This document shows positions 1 to 5,861 of a DNA stretch of 6,916 nt, one piece after another. Position 1 is the first letter of the stretch. Each line of letters begins with the position of its first letter. The DNA is from Acidobacteriaceae bacterium. GTDB lineage: Bacteria > Acidobacteriota > Terriglobia > Terriglobales > Acidobacteriaceae. Below the pieces are notes generated by a model that was not told the DNA's origin, searched no databases, and saw only the letters and a program-made list of their open reading frames with translations. The position numbers were made by a program, and so were the translations under genes. Location: NCBI GenBank assembly GCA_009781125.1, contig WQYS01000125.1:1-6916 (forward strand), given 5' to 3'.

Positions 1-1
1 C

Positions 2-691
2 AATAATGCCTTTACGTACACCTTCGATAACGAGTCTCTCTACTCGCTGACCACGACCACGGGCCAGGGGAAAGGTTCGGCGCAGCCGCCACCGCCCGCT
101 GGGTTCCCGCTCCCCTACAAGGACGACTTTGAAAGCACGGCGGTTGGACACGCTCCCAAGTACCTTTCCGACCAGGATGGAGCCTTCGAGGCGCATCCCT
201 GCGTAGGCCGCGAGGGACGATGTCTGGAACAGGTGGTCACCACGGCTCCGATTCCGTGGAGTCCGCTGCCCGACCCCTTCACGCTGGCCGGCGACGCGAA
301 CTGGACCGACTACACGGTATCAGCTGACGTGCGTTTTCTCTCCGACTCTGCGGTCACTCTGATCGGCAGAATCGATTCTTCGGATGCCTTCATCGACCGC
401 AAAATACAGTGGCCCAGCGGCTACGTGTTGCGCGTCAAGCCCAGCGGAGCCTGGGATCTGATGTCAATCGTCTATGGTAAACCGGCGGCGACACTGGCCT
501 CCGGGGATGTCAGTCTAGACCGCGCCACGTGGCACCGCCTGGCGCTGCGGTTCAAGGGCAAACAGATCGAGGCCCAGCTTAATGGCATGAAGCTGGTCTC
601 GGTTGAGAACAGCGATCACACCCACGGCATGTTCGGCCTGGGTACGGAATGGGGTCATGCCCAGTTCGATAATCTCGAGGTCGCTCCGTAA
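2..691 (+). CDS. Galactocerebrosidase-like protein (GH59), C-terminal part, 5' end outside window
   Basis: The frame is open from the left edge to TAA at 689-691 and gives the last 229 residues. It matches, by recall, the end of animal galactosylceramidase: YKDDF (window residues 38-42), SDQDGAFE, an LEQV..API.W stretch, GDANWTDYTV, and a terminal AQFDNLEV resembling AQFDNF of GALC. In GH59 enzymes this region is the C-terminal lectin-like beta-sandwich packed against the TIM barrel; the barrel and its catalytic glutamates lie outside the window. Family members remove terminal beta-galactose from glycolipids or glycans. In a bacterium the natural substrate is more likely a plant or microbial galactoside, which is inference. 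A Pro-rich linker (AQPPPPAG) precedes the domain. The GTG at 233 is internal, not a start, because homology continues upstream of it. The gene is convergent with the sugar transporter and shares a palindromic terminator candidate with it. Alternative: another glycosidase carrying a laminin-G/lectin-like end domain. Confidence 0.82.
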   Translation, partial: NNAFTYTFDNESLYSLTTTTGQGKGSAQPPPPAGFPLPYKDDFESTAVGHAPKYLSDQDGAFEAHPCVGREGRCLEQVVTTAPIPWSPLPDPFTLAGDANWTDYTVSADVRFLSDSAVTLIGRIDSSDAFIDRKIQWPSGYVLRVKPSGAWDLMSIVYGKPAATLASGDVSLDRATWHRLALRFKGKQIEAQLNGMKLVSVENSDHTHGMFGLGTEWGHAQFDNLEVAP

Positions 692-730
692 GCCTCGACA
701 GCGCCGCAGGCGCGTTCCATACCCATGCGG

Positions 731-783
731 CCCGGGTGCTCCACCCTTGCGCGATAAAACTGCACAAGGATGGGGCACCCGGG
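731..783. repeat. Inverted repeat between convergent genes, candidate bidirectional terminator
   Basis: The arms at 731-749 and 765-783 pair over 19 positions with one G-T wobble and one C-A mismatch, around a 15-nt loop. It starts 39 nt after the GH59 stop and ends 38 nt after the transporter stop, so it sits almost midway between two gene ends. Its core (AAGGATGGGGCACCCGGG) is shared with the palindrome at 2370-2542. On the minus strand the loop carries a short T-run, but no U-tract follows the stem on either strand. A terminator role is therefore inferred from position and stem strength only. It could equally be a REP-like element that tolerates gene ends. Confidence 0.7.
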
Positions 784-804
784 CGTTCGTGGCAGGGCGA
801 CGGA
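765..804 (+). repeat. REP-like dispersed unit, copy 1
   Basis: This is the right arm of the preceding hairpin plus a tail. The segment AAGGATGGGGCACCCGG, a variable stretch, then GTGGCAGGGCGA recurs at 2527-2561 with the same order and spacing. The match extends beyond the hairpin arm, so the repeated unit is longer than the palindrome. No coding role is apparent. Confidence 0.65.
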
Positions 805-821
805 ACGACAAGGAAGAACTG

Positions 822-2249
822 CTATGCGGACTGAGCCTCGATCTCCTCCAGCGTGCGTCCCTTGGTCTCCGGCACCGCCAGGGCTACGAAGACCGCTCCT
901 GCCAGGCAGATCGCACCGTAGAGGAAGAACGCGCCTGAGCTTCCCGCCGAGCGCTGAATGAACGGAAACGAATAGGTCAGCGCAAACGAGGATATCCAGA
1001 GGACGCTGATCGCCACCGACACGCCCAGCGAGCGGACCTTGTTGGGGAAGATCTCCGAGATCAGCACCCAGGTGAGTGGAGCCATTAGCATCGCATAGCA
1101 GGCAATCGCGCCCAGCGTGAGCACGAGAACAGAGACGCCATGCCACCCGGCGTGATACCCGATGCCCGTAAGAATGTGGAAGAGTGCGATTCCCAGACAG
1201 CCCGCAATCATGATTGGACGCCGCCCCAGCCGGTCGACAATGAACATTGCCAGGACCGTAAAGATCAGATTGGTCGTGCCGGTAACGACGATATCGAGAA
1301 ATATCTGGTCGCCGCCAAGACCTGCTGCGCGGTAGACCTCTCCGGCGTAGTTGAAGAAGATGTTGATCCCGCTCCACTGCTGAAGCACGGCCAGCACAAT
1401 GCCGATGGCCAGGATGCGCGGGACGCGGCCATGCAGCAGGCTGCTCCAGCGCGCCTGATTGCCGCGCTCGGCGGCCAGCGACTGCTGGATGGACTCGACC
1501 TCGCGCTGAGCGTACAGGCTGCTGCCGCCGATCCTGGCGAGGGTTCCCGTGGCCTCCTGGACGCGCTCCTGGCTCAGCAGCCAACTGGGGCTCTCCGGTA
1601 TTCTCAACGCCGACACCAGCAGAATGATGGCCGGCACGGCGATGGCTGAGTACATCCAGCGCCATCCGTATTGCACGTTCCAGCTCATCAGCAGCTCCGC
1701 GGGGGAAGCTCCTTCGGGCACGGGCCTGGCGATGAGCATGTTGACGACCTGCGCCAGCACGATGCCTGCAACCAGCGCCAACTGGTTGAGACTCACCAGG
1801 CGTCCGCGATGCCGCGCCGGACTCACCTCGGCGATGTACACCGGCGAGACATTGGAGGCAAGCCCAATAGCAACGCCCCCGGCAATCTGCCACAGGATGA
1901 AGGGCACGAACGAATAGGACCATCCGGTAAGGATGGACGAGACCGCGAAGAGCACGGCGGCAGCCAGAAGCACCGGCCGGCGTCCGTAGCGCGAGCTGAA
2001 GTGGCCCGCGGCCAGTGATCCGGCAAAGCATCCGATCAGCATGCTGCTGCTGGAGAGAGCGATTGCAGCCGCGCTCTCCAGATGAAAGTAGATCAGGAAG
2101 AACTGGCGCGCGCCGCCGATTACGACATAGTTGTAGCCGAACAGCAGGCCGCCCAGCGCCGCGATGCTGGTAATCATCCACGTGTATCCATTGATGCTCG
2201 CGGGCGCATGCGGGCTGGCGCCGTCCACAGCTACAGTTGGGTCTGGCAT
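822..2249 (-). CDS. Sugar porter family MFS transporter
   Basis: A 475-residue, 12-helix sugar permease of the XylE/GLUT family, in the inner membrane. Diagnostic motifs are all present: GGLLFGY (33-39), RYGRRP (87-92), PESPSWLL (218-225), LQQWSGIN (289-296), DRLGRRP (339-345), the SEIFPN motif (398-403) and terminal PETKGRTLEEIE (460-471). Residues matching XylE sugar contacts are Q156, Q290, Q291, N296 and W394. Three key positions differ: XylE Asp27 is N40, Arg133 is Q121 and Gln415 is L417. The first two are the proton-coupling pair, so it may be a facilitator rather than an H+ symporter (inference). The start at 2249 is chosen because AAGGAG lies 8 nt upstream and the helix-1 motif follows directly; an in-frame ATG at 2381 falls inside a repeat and was rejected. 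Length is usual for the family. Family membership is very secure; the substrate (likely a hexose or pentose) is not determinable. It is transcribed towards, and convergent with, the glycosidase. Confidence 0.95.
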   Translation of the reverse strand: MPDPTVAVDGASPHAPASINGYTWMITSIAALGGLLFGYNYVVIGGARQFFLIYFHLESAAAIALSSSSMLIGCFAGSLAAGHFSSRYGRRPVLLAAAVLFAVSSILTGWSYSFVPFILWQIAGGVAIGLASNVSPVYIAEVSPARHRGRLVSLNQLALVAGIVLAQVVNMLIARPVPEGASPAELLMSWNVQYGWRWMYSAIAVPAIILLVSALRIPESPSWLLSQERVQEATGTLARIGGSSLYAQREVESIQQSLAAERGNQARWSSLLHGRVPRILAIGIVLAVLQQWSGINIFFNYAGEVYRAAGLGGDQIFLDIVVTGTTNLIFTVLAMFIVDRLGRRPIMIAGCLGIALFHILTGIGYHAGWHGVSVLVLTLGAIACYAMLMAPLTWVLISEIFPNKVRSLGVSVAISVLWISSFALTYSFPFIQRSAGSSGAFFLYGAICLAGAVFVALAVPETKGRTLEEIEAQSA

Positions 2250-2257
2250 GAAGAGGT

Positions 2258-2263
2258 CTCCTT
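2258..2263 (-). promoter_or_regulatory. Shine-Dalgarno of the MFS transporter
   Basis: AAGGAG on the minus strand lies 8 nt before the ATG at 2249. It decides the start in favour of a 475-residue protein over the 519-residue extension. Confidence 0.85.
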
Positions 2264-2282
2264 GGATGCAGGGTCTGCGAAG

Positions 2283-2312
2283 ATGATATCCTGAGCGCCC
2301 GCCTGCGCACAA
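2283..2312 (-). promoter_or_regulatory. Candidate sigma-70 promoter of the MFS transporter
   Basis: On the minus strand, TTGTGC (2312-2307) and TATCAT (2288-2283) are separated by 18 nt. The -10 box matches five of six consensus positions, the -35 only three. The implied start near 2276 gives a leader of about 27 nt containing the Shine-Dalgarno. No operator-like palindrome is obvious apart from GATATC next to the -10 box. Confidence 0.4.
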
Positions 2313-2369
2313 TTGGGCCGCGGACGGCTGTGGAGGAATCTGTTTTTTGCCCGGAGCGGTAAAACCGTT

Positions 2370-2542
2370 CGGGTGCCCCATCCTTCGTCCGCAAAGCTGG
2401 CCGGGAGAGGCCTATGCTGTTTGGTCGGACGAAGGGTGGGAATGTATGGTGCTCAATCAACCATTTTTCCATCCGAAACAGCGGTGAGTTTCGCTGTATA
2501 CATTCCCACCCTTCGCAAAAAACGCGAAGGATGGGGCACCCG
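2370..2542. repeat. Compound palindrome able to form a perfect four-way junction
   Basis: Two nested perfect 18-bp inverted repeats are present: an outer pair 2370-2387/2525-2542 and an inner pair 2430-2447/2498-2515. All four arms share the 6-bp core CCTTCG/CGAAGG. The core can re-pair to give a 12-bp outer stem (2370-2381/2531-2542), a 10-bp hairpin (2382-2391/2426-2435), a 12-bp hairpin (2436-2447/2498-2509) and a 7-bp hairpin with an A-rich loop (2510-2516/2524-2530). In that form no nucleotide is unpaired at the junction. The arms are effectively four alternating copies of one unit, CGAAGGrTGGGr. It is probably a composite REP/BIME-like element; mobilisation by a REP-associated transposase is speculation, since none is in the window. 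Confidence 0.85.
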
Positions 2543-2564
2543 GTCATTTGTGGCAGGGCGAGGG
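2525..2564 (+). repeat. REP-like dispersed unit, copy 2
   Basis: CGAAGGATGGGGCACCCGG, a variable stretch, then GTGGCAGGGCGA parallels the unit at 765-804, including the tail beyond the palindromic arm. The two copies lie at opposite ends of the transporter gene in the same orientation. Confidence 0.65.
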
Positions 2565-2609
2565 AAGGCTAAATGGATACTGCTCTATCGTTACCGTCGC
2601 AATAAGTTG

Positions 2610-2649
2610 GCCCCACCCGCGACGCGATGATCTGCGTCACGGATGGGGC
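2610..2649 (-). terminator. Hairpin behind the large beta-helix gene, terminator candidate
   Basis: The arms GCCCCACCCG (2610-2619) and CGGATGGGGC (2640-2649) pair with one mismatch, which becomes a G-U wobble in minus-strand RNA. An inner stem GACGC/GCGTC (2621-2625/2634-2638) extends it. It lies about 72 nt beyond the TAA at 2721. The right-hand 16 nt (2634-2649) recur exactly at 5896-5911 behind the paralogous gene. No U-tract follows, so termination is inferred from position and repetition. Confidence 0.5.
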
Positions 2650-2665
2650 TTTCGTACTCTTCATC

Positions 2666-2701
2666 GGGTGTCTCAATAGCAAGCTATGCTAAGAGACACC
2701 C
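2666..2701 (-). terminator. Second hairpin behind the large beta-helix gene
   Basis: GGGTGTCTC (2666-2674) pairs perfectly with GAGACACCC (2693-2701), with an inner TAGC/GCTA stem (2677-2680/2688-2691). It begins 19 nt after the stop codon. There is no U-run on either strand, so it may protect the RNA 3' end or act as a weak terminator. Confidence 0.45.
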
Positions 2702-2720
2702 ATTCTGAGGGCAACGGCAG

Positions 2721-5294
2721 TTATTGCTGCCAGTAGCCGATGTTGGGAGGATTGAGCGTCACCCAGCTCACTGATGCGCCAGCCCCGATCGCCGGACTAT
2801 CGCCTTCCAGCGTGAGGTCGGCGAGAGGAGTGGCCGTAGGATCGTTGAAATACGGATCCTGGCCAGCGAGGTTAGAAGGCAGATCGGCAGGGGTGTAGTC
2901 ACCCATGAACAGGAAGCCTACATAGGTGCTGGAAGCGACGCAGGCGCTCGTACCGTCGACATAGGCGAGATTGTTCTTCCAGATGATATTCGCTGCGTCC
3001 ACACTCTGCGACGCATCGGACTCATTGTGGGCCTGAACATTGGTAGCGGCACAAACGTTTGCCGTGGGGTAGTGGTTGCCACCGGGGCTGATTGTAACGG
3101 TTGGAGCGACAGCGACGGCGATATTGTTGATGTAAGTGGTGTCGCGGCAGTAGGTACAACTGACTCCGCCTCTGTAGTAGCGTCCGTCGTCGTTGTTCCA
3201 CTCGGGGTCGAGAGAGTTGTTGTACGTGGAGTTGTTCGCTACCGTGATGAATCCCGAACGCCAGACATTAACGCCGTTGCCGCCGTTGTTGTATATCTGG
3301 TTCCCGACCACGATAGTGGGATCAGTCGGGCCGAACGAACTGTCAACGTCGAACTTGCTCGCATGAGTTTGCCCGAAGCTCTGCAGCATGACTCCGTGGC
3401 CACCGGTGTGCGAAGTTCCGTCGTTGAACGGAGTTCCGTCATCGGTGCCGCAGCCTTTGCCAACATTATCGCCGGCTCCATTACCGTACGGATCGTTTAC
3501 GCCATCCTCCGGGAAGCAACCAGACGGGCCAACCATATTGTCGTGAATAACGTTGTAGGCGATCACGATGTGGTACGGAAGCCCGGCATCATCGCTGTTG
3601 CTTGGATTAAAGCTCGAGCCTGGAACCGCCGGCGTAACGATACTGATTCCGTTGCCTTCAGTCGTGTAGTTGGCGTAGTTGTTGTCATACACGAGATTGT
3701 TCACGATCCAGAGGTAATCGCTACCTGTGAATCCAATTCCCGATGAGCCGCAGCCATGCACGGTGTTATTTTCAATCACCACATGGTGCGGAGCCACGCC
3801 GAGGTTACCGATACAGTTGGATAGCACGGTAGAGGCAGCGGCAGTGGCGGTGGCAGAGGTATCGGTGGGTTTGTTGAAGTTACCGTCGAACACAATTCCA
3901 TCGAGAATGACGTAATTCGCCATGATGCCGAGGAGGTATTCGCCATCTTGTCCCTGTGTGGTCATGGCTGCGTGCAGAATCGCGCCGCCCGGCGTTATGG
4001 ACCGGTAGGTGACGTAGCCGGTCGAATTGTTGGCATTGCCGCCGTTGAGCAAGGTGGTGGTGTCGAAGCTGGTGATGTTGTAGGTTCCGGTGACGAGGTT
4101 GATGCAATCGCCGGGCTGGGCGACCGAATCAGCCTGCTTAATCGTGGCCCATGCTGTTTCGGGCGATGTTCCGTCACCAGTTACATCGCTTCCGTTTGGA
4201 GCGAGGAACCAGTTGCGTACGCACTCATACTGCGGTACTTTCAAGGCGTCAAGACCATAGCCCGCCGGGGCCGGGTTCGCGAGGGTCGACACAGATACGG
4301 CATCCGACTGGTCGGAAGCGCCGCCATCCGTCACGGCCTCTACCGTGAAGTTGTAGGCCGTACCCGGAGTAAGGCCGCCAATCGCGGCGCCGGTTCCGGT
4401 GATGCCCGAGGCCACCAGCGTCGAGCCCTGATACACGGAGTACGTCAACGCGCAACCGGCCGGAGCTTCAGCAGCGTCCCAGCCCAGCGTTACGCCGGTG
4501 CTCGTCTCTCCAAGGGACGCCAGACCGGTAGGCGCTGCAGACGGAGCGACCGTGCATGGACCGGCAGTTGTCACCTCATAGGGAGGATCCGACTTGGGGG
4601 AATCGCCGATCTGGTCCGTGGCAGATACCGTGAAGTTGTAGGTCGTGCTCTCAGCAAGGCCTGTAATCGCGAAGCTGGTTCCGGCGAGACCCGAGGCAAC
4701 CTGGGTTCCATCCTGATACACGTTGTACGTCAGGGTGCAGGCATCCGGAGCTGCAGCTACGTCCCAGCTCAGCGTTAAGCTGGAGTTCGTCACGTTTGCA
4801 GAGGTCACGTTCGCTGGCGCAGACGGAGCTATCGAGCAGCCGCCACCCCCGCCGGACGAGGCGGTCAGCACCTTGAGGTCGGCAGACTTGGCGGTATTGC
4901 CAGCGGAATTCGTCGCGGACACCGCAAAGGTATAGACTGTTCCCTCGGTAAGGTTCGGGATGTTGACCATGGTCGCTGTGATGTTCGTGAATGCGGCTAT
5001 TGGCACCCCGTTCTTATACACGGTGTACTTCACATCGCAATTTGACTGCTGACCTGGGTCCCAGCTCAGCGTAACGCTGGTGGTCATCGACGCTACAAGA
5101 GTGAGAATGGGGGTAGGCTGCGTCGCCAGGCATCCATTGGCGGTGACGTTACCGCCGCCGCTGCCGGGGTAGTCGTTGATGTCTACGTTACCGGCGCCGC
5201 AGGCTGCGATGCCGAGGACAGTCATGACTGTAACTGCGGCCATGAGCGCCAGCCCTAGATATCCTGATTTCCGTTCCGTGCGAAAAAGTGCCAT
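2721..5294 (-). CDS. Exported lipoprotein with three Fn3 domains and a right-handed parallel beta-helix
   Basis: An 857-residue protein. Residues 1-32 form a lipoprotein signal peptide: R5, R8, K9, a hydrophobic stretch, then lipobox IAAC with Cys32. After a Gly-rich linker come three fibronectin-III domains (about 58-146, 155-244, 250-338), each with the LSWD/LGWD strand and a Y(N/T)FxV strand. From about 359 a right-handed beta-helix follows, opening with FLAPNGSDxxGDGTSPxTAWATI, typical of pectate-lyase-like folds. Its coils read VIENNTVHG (506-514), IVNNLVYDN (530-538), VIAYNVIHDN (577-586) and VANNSTYNN (685-693). It ends in a DSPAIGAG motif (832-839) seen in many surface beta-helix proteins. 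It is probably anchored to a membrane and faces glycans, as binder, adhesin or polysaccharide lyase/hydrolase; no catalytic set can be asserted. ATG 5294 is chosen for its AAGGAGG 8 nt upstream, over an in-frame TTG at 5312. The gene has its own promoter candidate, and a paralogue lies upstream on the same strand. Confidence 0.92.
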   Translation of the reverse strand: MALFRTERKSGYLGLALMAAVTVMTVLGIAACGAGNVDINDYPGSGGGNVTANGCLATQPTPILTLVASMTTSVTLSWDPGQQSNCDVKYTVYKNGVPIAAFTNITATMVNIPNLTEGTVYTFAVSATNSAGNTAKSADLKVLTASSGGGGGCSIAPSAPANVTSANVTNSSLTLSWDVAAAPDACTLTYNVYQDGTQVASGLAGTSFAITGLAESTTYNFTVSATDQIGDSPKSDPPYEVTTAGPCTVAPSAAPTGLASLGETSTGVTLGWDAAEAPAGCALTYSVYQGSTLVASGITGTGAAIGGLTPGTAYNFTVEAVTDGGASDQSDAVSVSTLANPAPAGYGLDALKVPQYECVRNWFLAPNGSDVTGDGTSPETAWATIKQADSVAQPGDCINLVTGTYNITSFDTTTLLNGGNANNSTGYVTYRSITPGGAILHAAMTTQGQDGEYLLGIMANYVILDGIVFDGNFNKPTDTSATATAAASTVLSNCIGNLGVAPHHVVIENNTVHGCGSSGIGFTGSDYLWIVNNLVYDNNYANYTTEGNGISIVTPAVPGSSFNPSNSDDAGLPYHIVIAYNVIHDNMVGPSGCFPEDGVNDPYGNGAGDNVGKGCGTDDGTPFNDGTSHTGGHGVMLQSFGQTHASKFDVDSSFGPTDPTIVVGNQIYNNGGNGVNVWRSGFITVANNSTYNNSLDPEWNNDDGRYYRGGVSCTYCRDTTYINNIAVAVAPTVTISPGGNHYPTANVCAATNVQAHNESDASQSVDAANIIWKNNLAYVDGTSACVASSTYVGFLFMGDYTPADLPSNLAGQDPYFNDPTATPLADLTLEGDSPAIGAGASVSWVTLNPPNIGYWQQ
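4342..4492 (-). repeat. Fn3 internal DNA repeat, unit in the third Fn3 domain
   Basis: This stretch aligns without net gaps to 4627-4777, exactly 285 nt (95 codons) away. Shared blocks include ACCGTGAAGTTGTAGG, GGTTCCGG, CTGATACACG and CAGCGTTA on the plus strand. The nucleotide similarity indicates that the Fn3 module was duplicated within the gene. Confidence 0.75.
4627..4777 (-). repeat. Fn3 internal DNA repeat, unit in the second Fn3 domain
   Basis: This is the partner of 4342-4492, with equal length and the same block order. A third, more diverged unit is recognisable at about 4921-5074 in the first Fn3 domain, three nucleotides longer and sharing CAGCTCAGCGT with this one. The second and third domains are closer to each other than to the first. 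Confidence 0.75.
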
Positions 5295-5302
5295 TTCTGT
5301 TG

Positions 5303-5309
5303 CCTCCTT
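5303..5309 (-). promoter_or_regulatory. Shine-Dalgarno of the large beta-helix lipoprotein
   Basis: AAGGAGG on the minus strand sits 8 nt before the ATG at 5294. This places the start six codons downstream of an in-frame TTG and gives a normal lipoprotein N-terminus. Confidence 0.85.
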
Positions 5310-5514
5310 CAAAGGCCTTGATTTTTCCGCTTTGCTTCAGAGTGAATACAAAGTCGGTCGTTACCTGTCGTAATCCAACGAAAGACGCTGTGCGCCCCCC
5401 GCCACTCGTTGCAAACATTCTTTAGCGCCGCAGCTCTCCTATCGAGGTTGAAGCAGTAAACCGCAACTTAGCCATGTGGCCTGCCCTCGGTTTGAGCCTG
5501 ACGTGGTCACATGT

Positions 5515-5535
5515 ACGTTAACGTTTATTTTAACG
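5515..5535. promoter_or_regulatory. Operator-like palindrome and repeat at the lipoprotein start site
   Basis: ACGTTAACGT (5515-5524) is a perfect 10-bp palindrome, and TTAACG recurs 12 nt on (5518-5523 and 5530-5535). The sites lie directly downstream of the -10 box of the promoter at 5537-5566, over the predicted transcription start. That is a classical repressor position. AACGTT-centred sites resemble operators of LacI-family sugar regulators, but no regulator is encoded here, so the family assignment is inference. Confidence 0.5.
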
Positions 5536-5536
5536 A

Positions 5537-5566
5537 AATCTATTCCACTTTCGGAACATTTGTCAA
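5537..5566 (-). promoter_or_regulatory. Sigma-70 promoter of the large beta-helix lipoprotein
   Basis: On the minus strand a perfect TTGACA (5566-5561) is followed after 18 nt by TAGATT (5542-5537), which matches four of six -10 positions. Transcription would begin near 5530, giving a leader of about 235 nt before the ATG at 5294. It is the best promoter match seen in this gap. Confidence 0.6.
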
Positions 5567-5615
5567 CAAAAGAATTGAACAGGATTGCCTGACCATGGCA
5601 GAACCCGTCCACGGT

Positions 5616-5623
5616 TTAACGTT
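5616..5623. promoter_or_regulatory. Third TTAACGTT operator-like site
   Basis: An exact second copy of the TTAACGTT found at 5518-5525, 98 nt away and upstream of the minus-strand promoter. Paired operators on either side of a promoter can allow DNA looping. The site is short, and chance occurrence is possible. Confidence 0.35.
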
Positions 5624-5692
5624 TTCTCTCGTAAGGTGCTGTAAATTCAGCGGTTATAAAATAGGGCCTGCGCCATCGGCAGCCCGGACGGC

Positions 5693-5726
5693 GGCATTGC
5701 GGAGAGCTCCGCAATGCCCAATTTTT
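5693..5726 (+). terminator. Rho-independent terminator on the plus strand
   Basis: GGCATTGCGGA (5693-5703) and TCCGCAATGCC (5708-5718) form a perfect 11-bp, GC-rich stem closed by a GAGC loop. CAATTTTT follows on the plus strand, a canonical intrinsic terminator layout. No plus-strand protein gene precedes it, so it may end a small RNA starting somewhere between 5540 and 5670. A weak TATAAA box is at 5655-5660. Minus-strand termination is unlikely because no U-tract follows on that side. Confidence 0.65.
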
Positions 5727-5861
5727 GTAAAGCGGCGAAAGGCCTCGGGAAAAACGGCGCAACTCGCTGAAAACATGTTCCATAGCCACGGAGGTAAGCG
5801 GCGCGTGGGCGCGGCTCGCCGGGAGATGCCCTGGCGTGCAGCTCGCAAGCAAGTGAACCGC

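Larger units (their letters stand above)
2250..2720. other. 471-nt gene-free region with palindromes
   Basis: No reading frame here has both a ribosome-binding site and recognisable protein character. It holds the transporter's leader and promoter candidate, a small hairpin (GAGCGGT/ACCGTTC at 2355-2371), the large compound palindrome at 2370-2542, a REP-like tail, and two hairpins behind the beta-helix gene. About 40 nt (2570-2609) hold nothing I can identify. Confidence 0.7.

Noticed and set aside
2370..2542. A tRNA or tmRNA, because of the cloverleaf-like folding
   Set aside because: There is no T-loop consensus, anticodon arm or acceptor end, and the arm lengths are wrong. The symmetry comes from repeated inverted units.
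2370..2542. An insertion sequence or MITE with terminal repeats
   Set aside because: I could not find flanking target-site duplications, and no transposase is encoded. The composite-repeat description fits the sequence better.
655..2547. A long minus-strand frame of 630 codons overlapping the transporter
   Set aside because: Its product is Arg/Pro/Gly-rich without any domain, while the overlapping frame has a full set of sugar-porter motifs and a good ribosome-binding site. It is a high-GC shadow frame.
3027..3746. A plus-strand frame of 239 codons opposite the beta-helix region
   Set aside because: It is Val/Arg-rich and antisense to regular beta-helix coils, a typical mirror of Asn/Asp/Thr-rich repeats.
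4261..5140. A CRISPR-like array in the Fn3 coding region
   Set aside because: The repeats are 285 nt apart, in frame and diverged, and they encode protein domains.
5295..5514. A riboswitch in the roughly 235-nt leader of the lipoprotein gene
   Set aside because: I could not recognise any conserved riboswitch core or a terminator/anti-terminator pair in this stretch.
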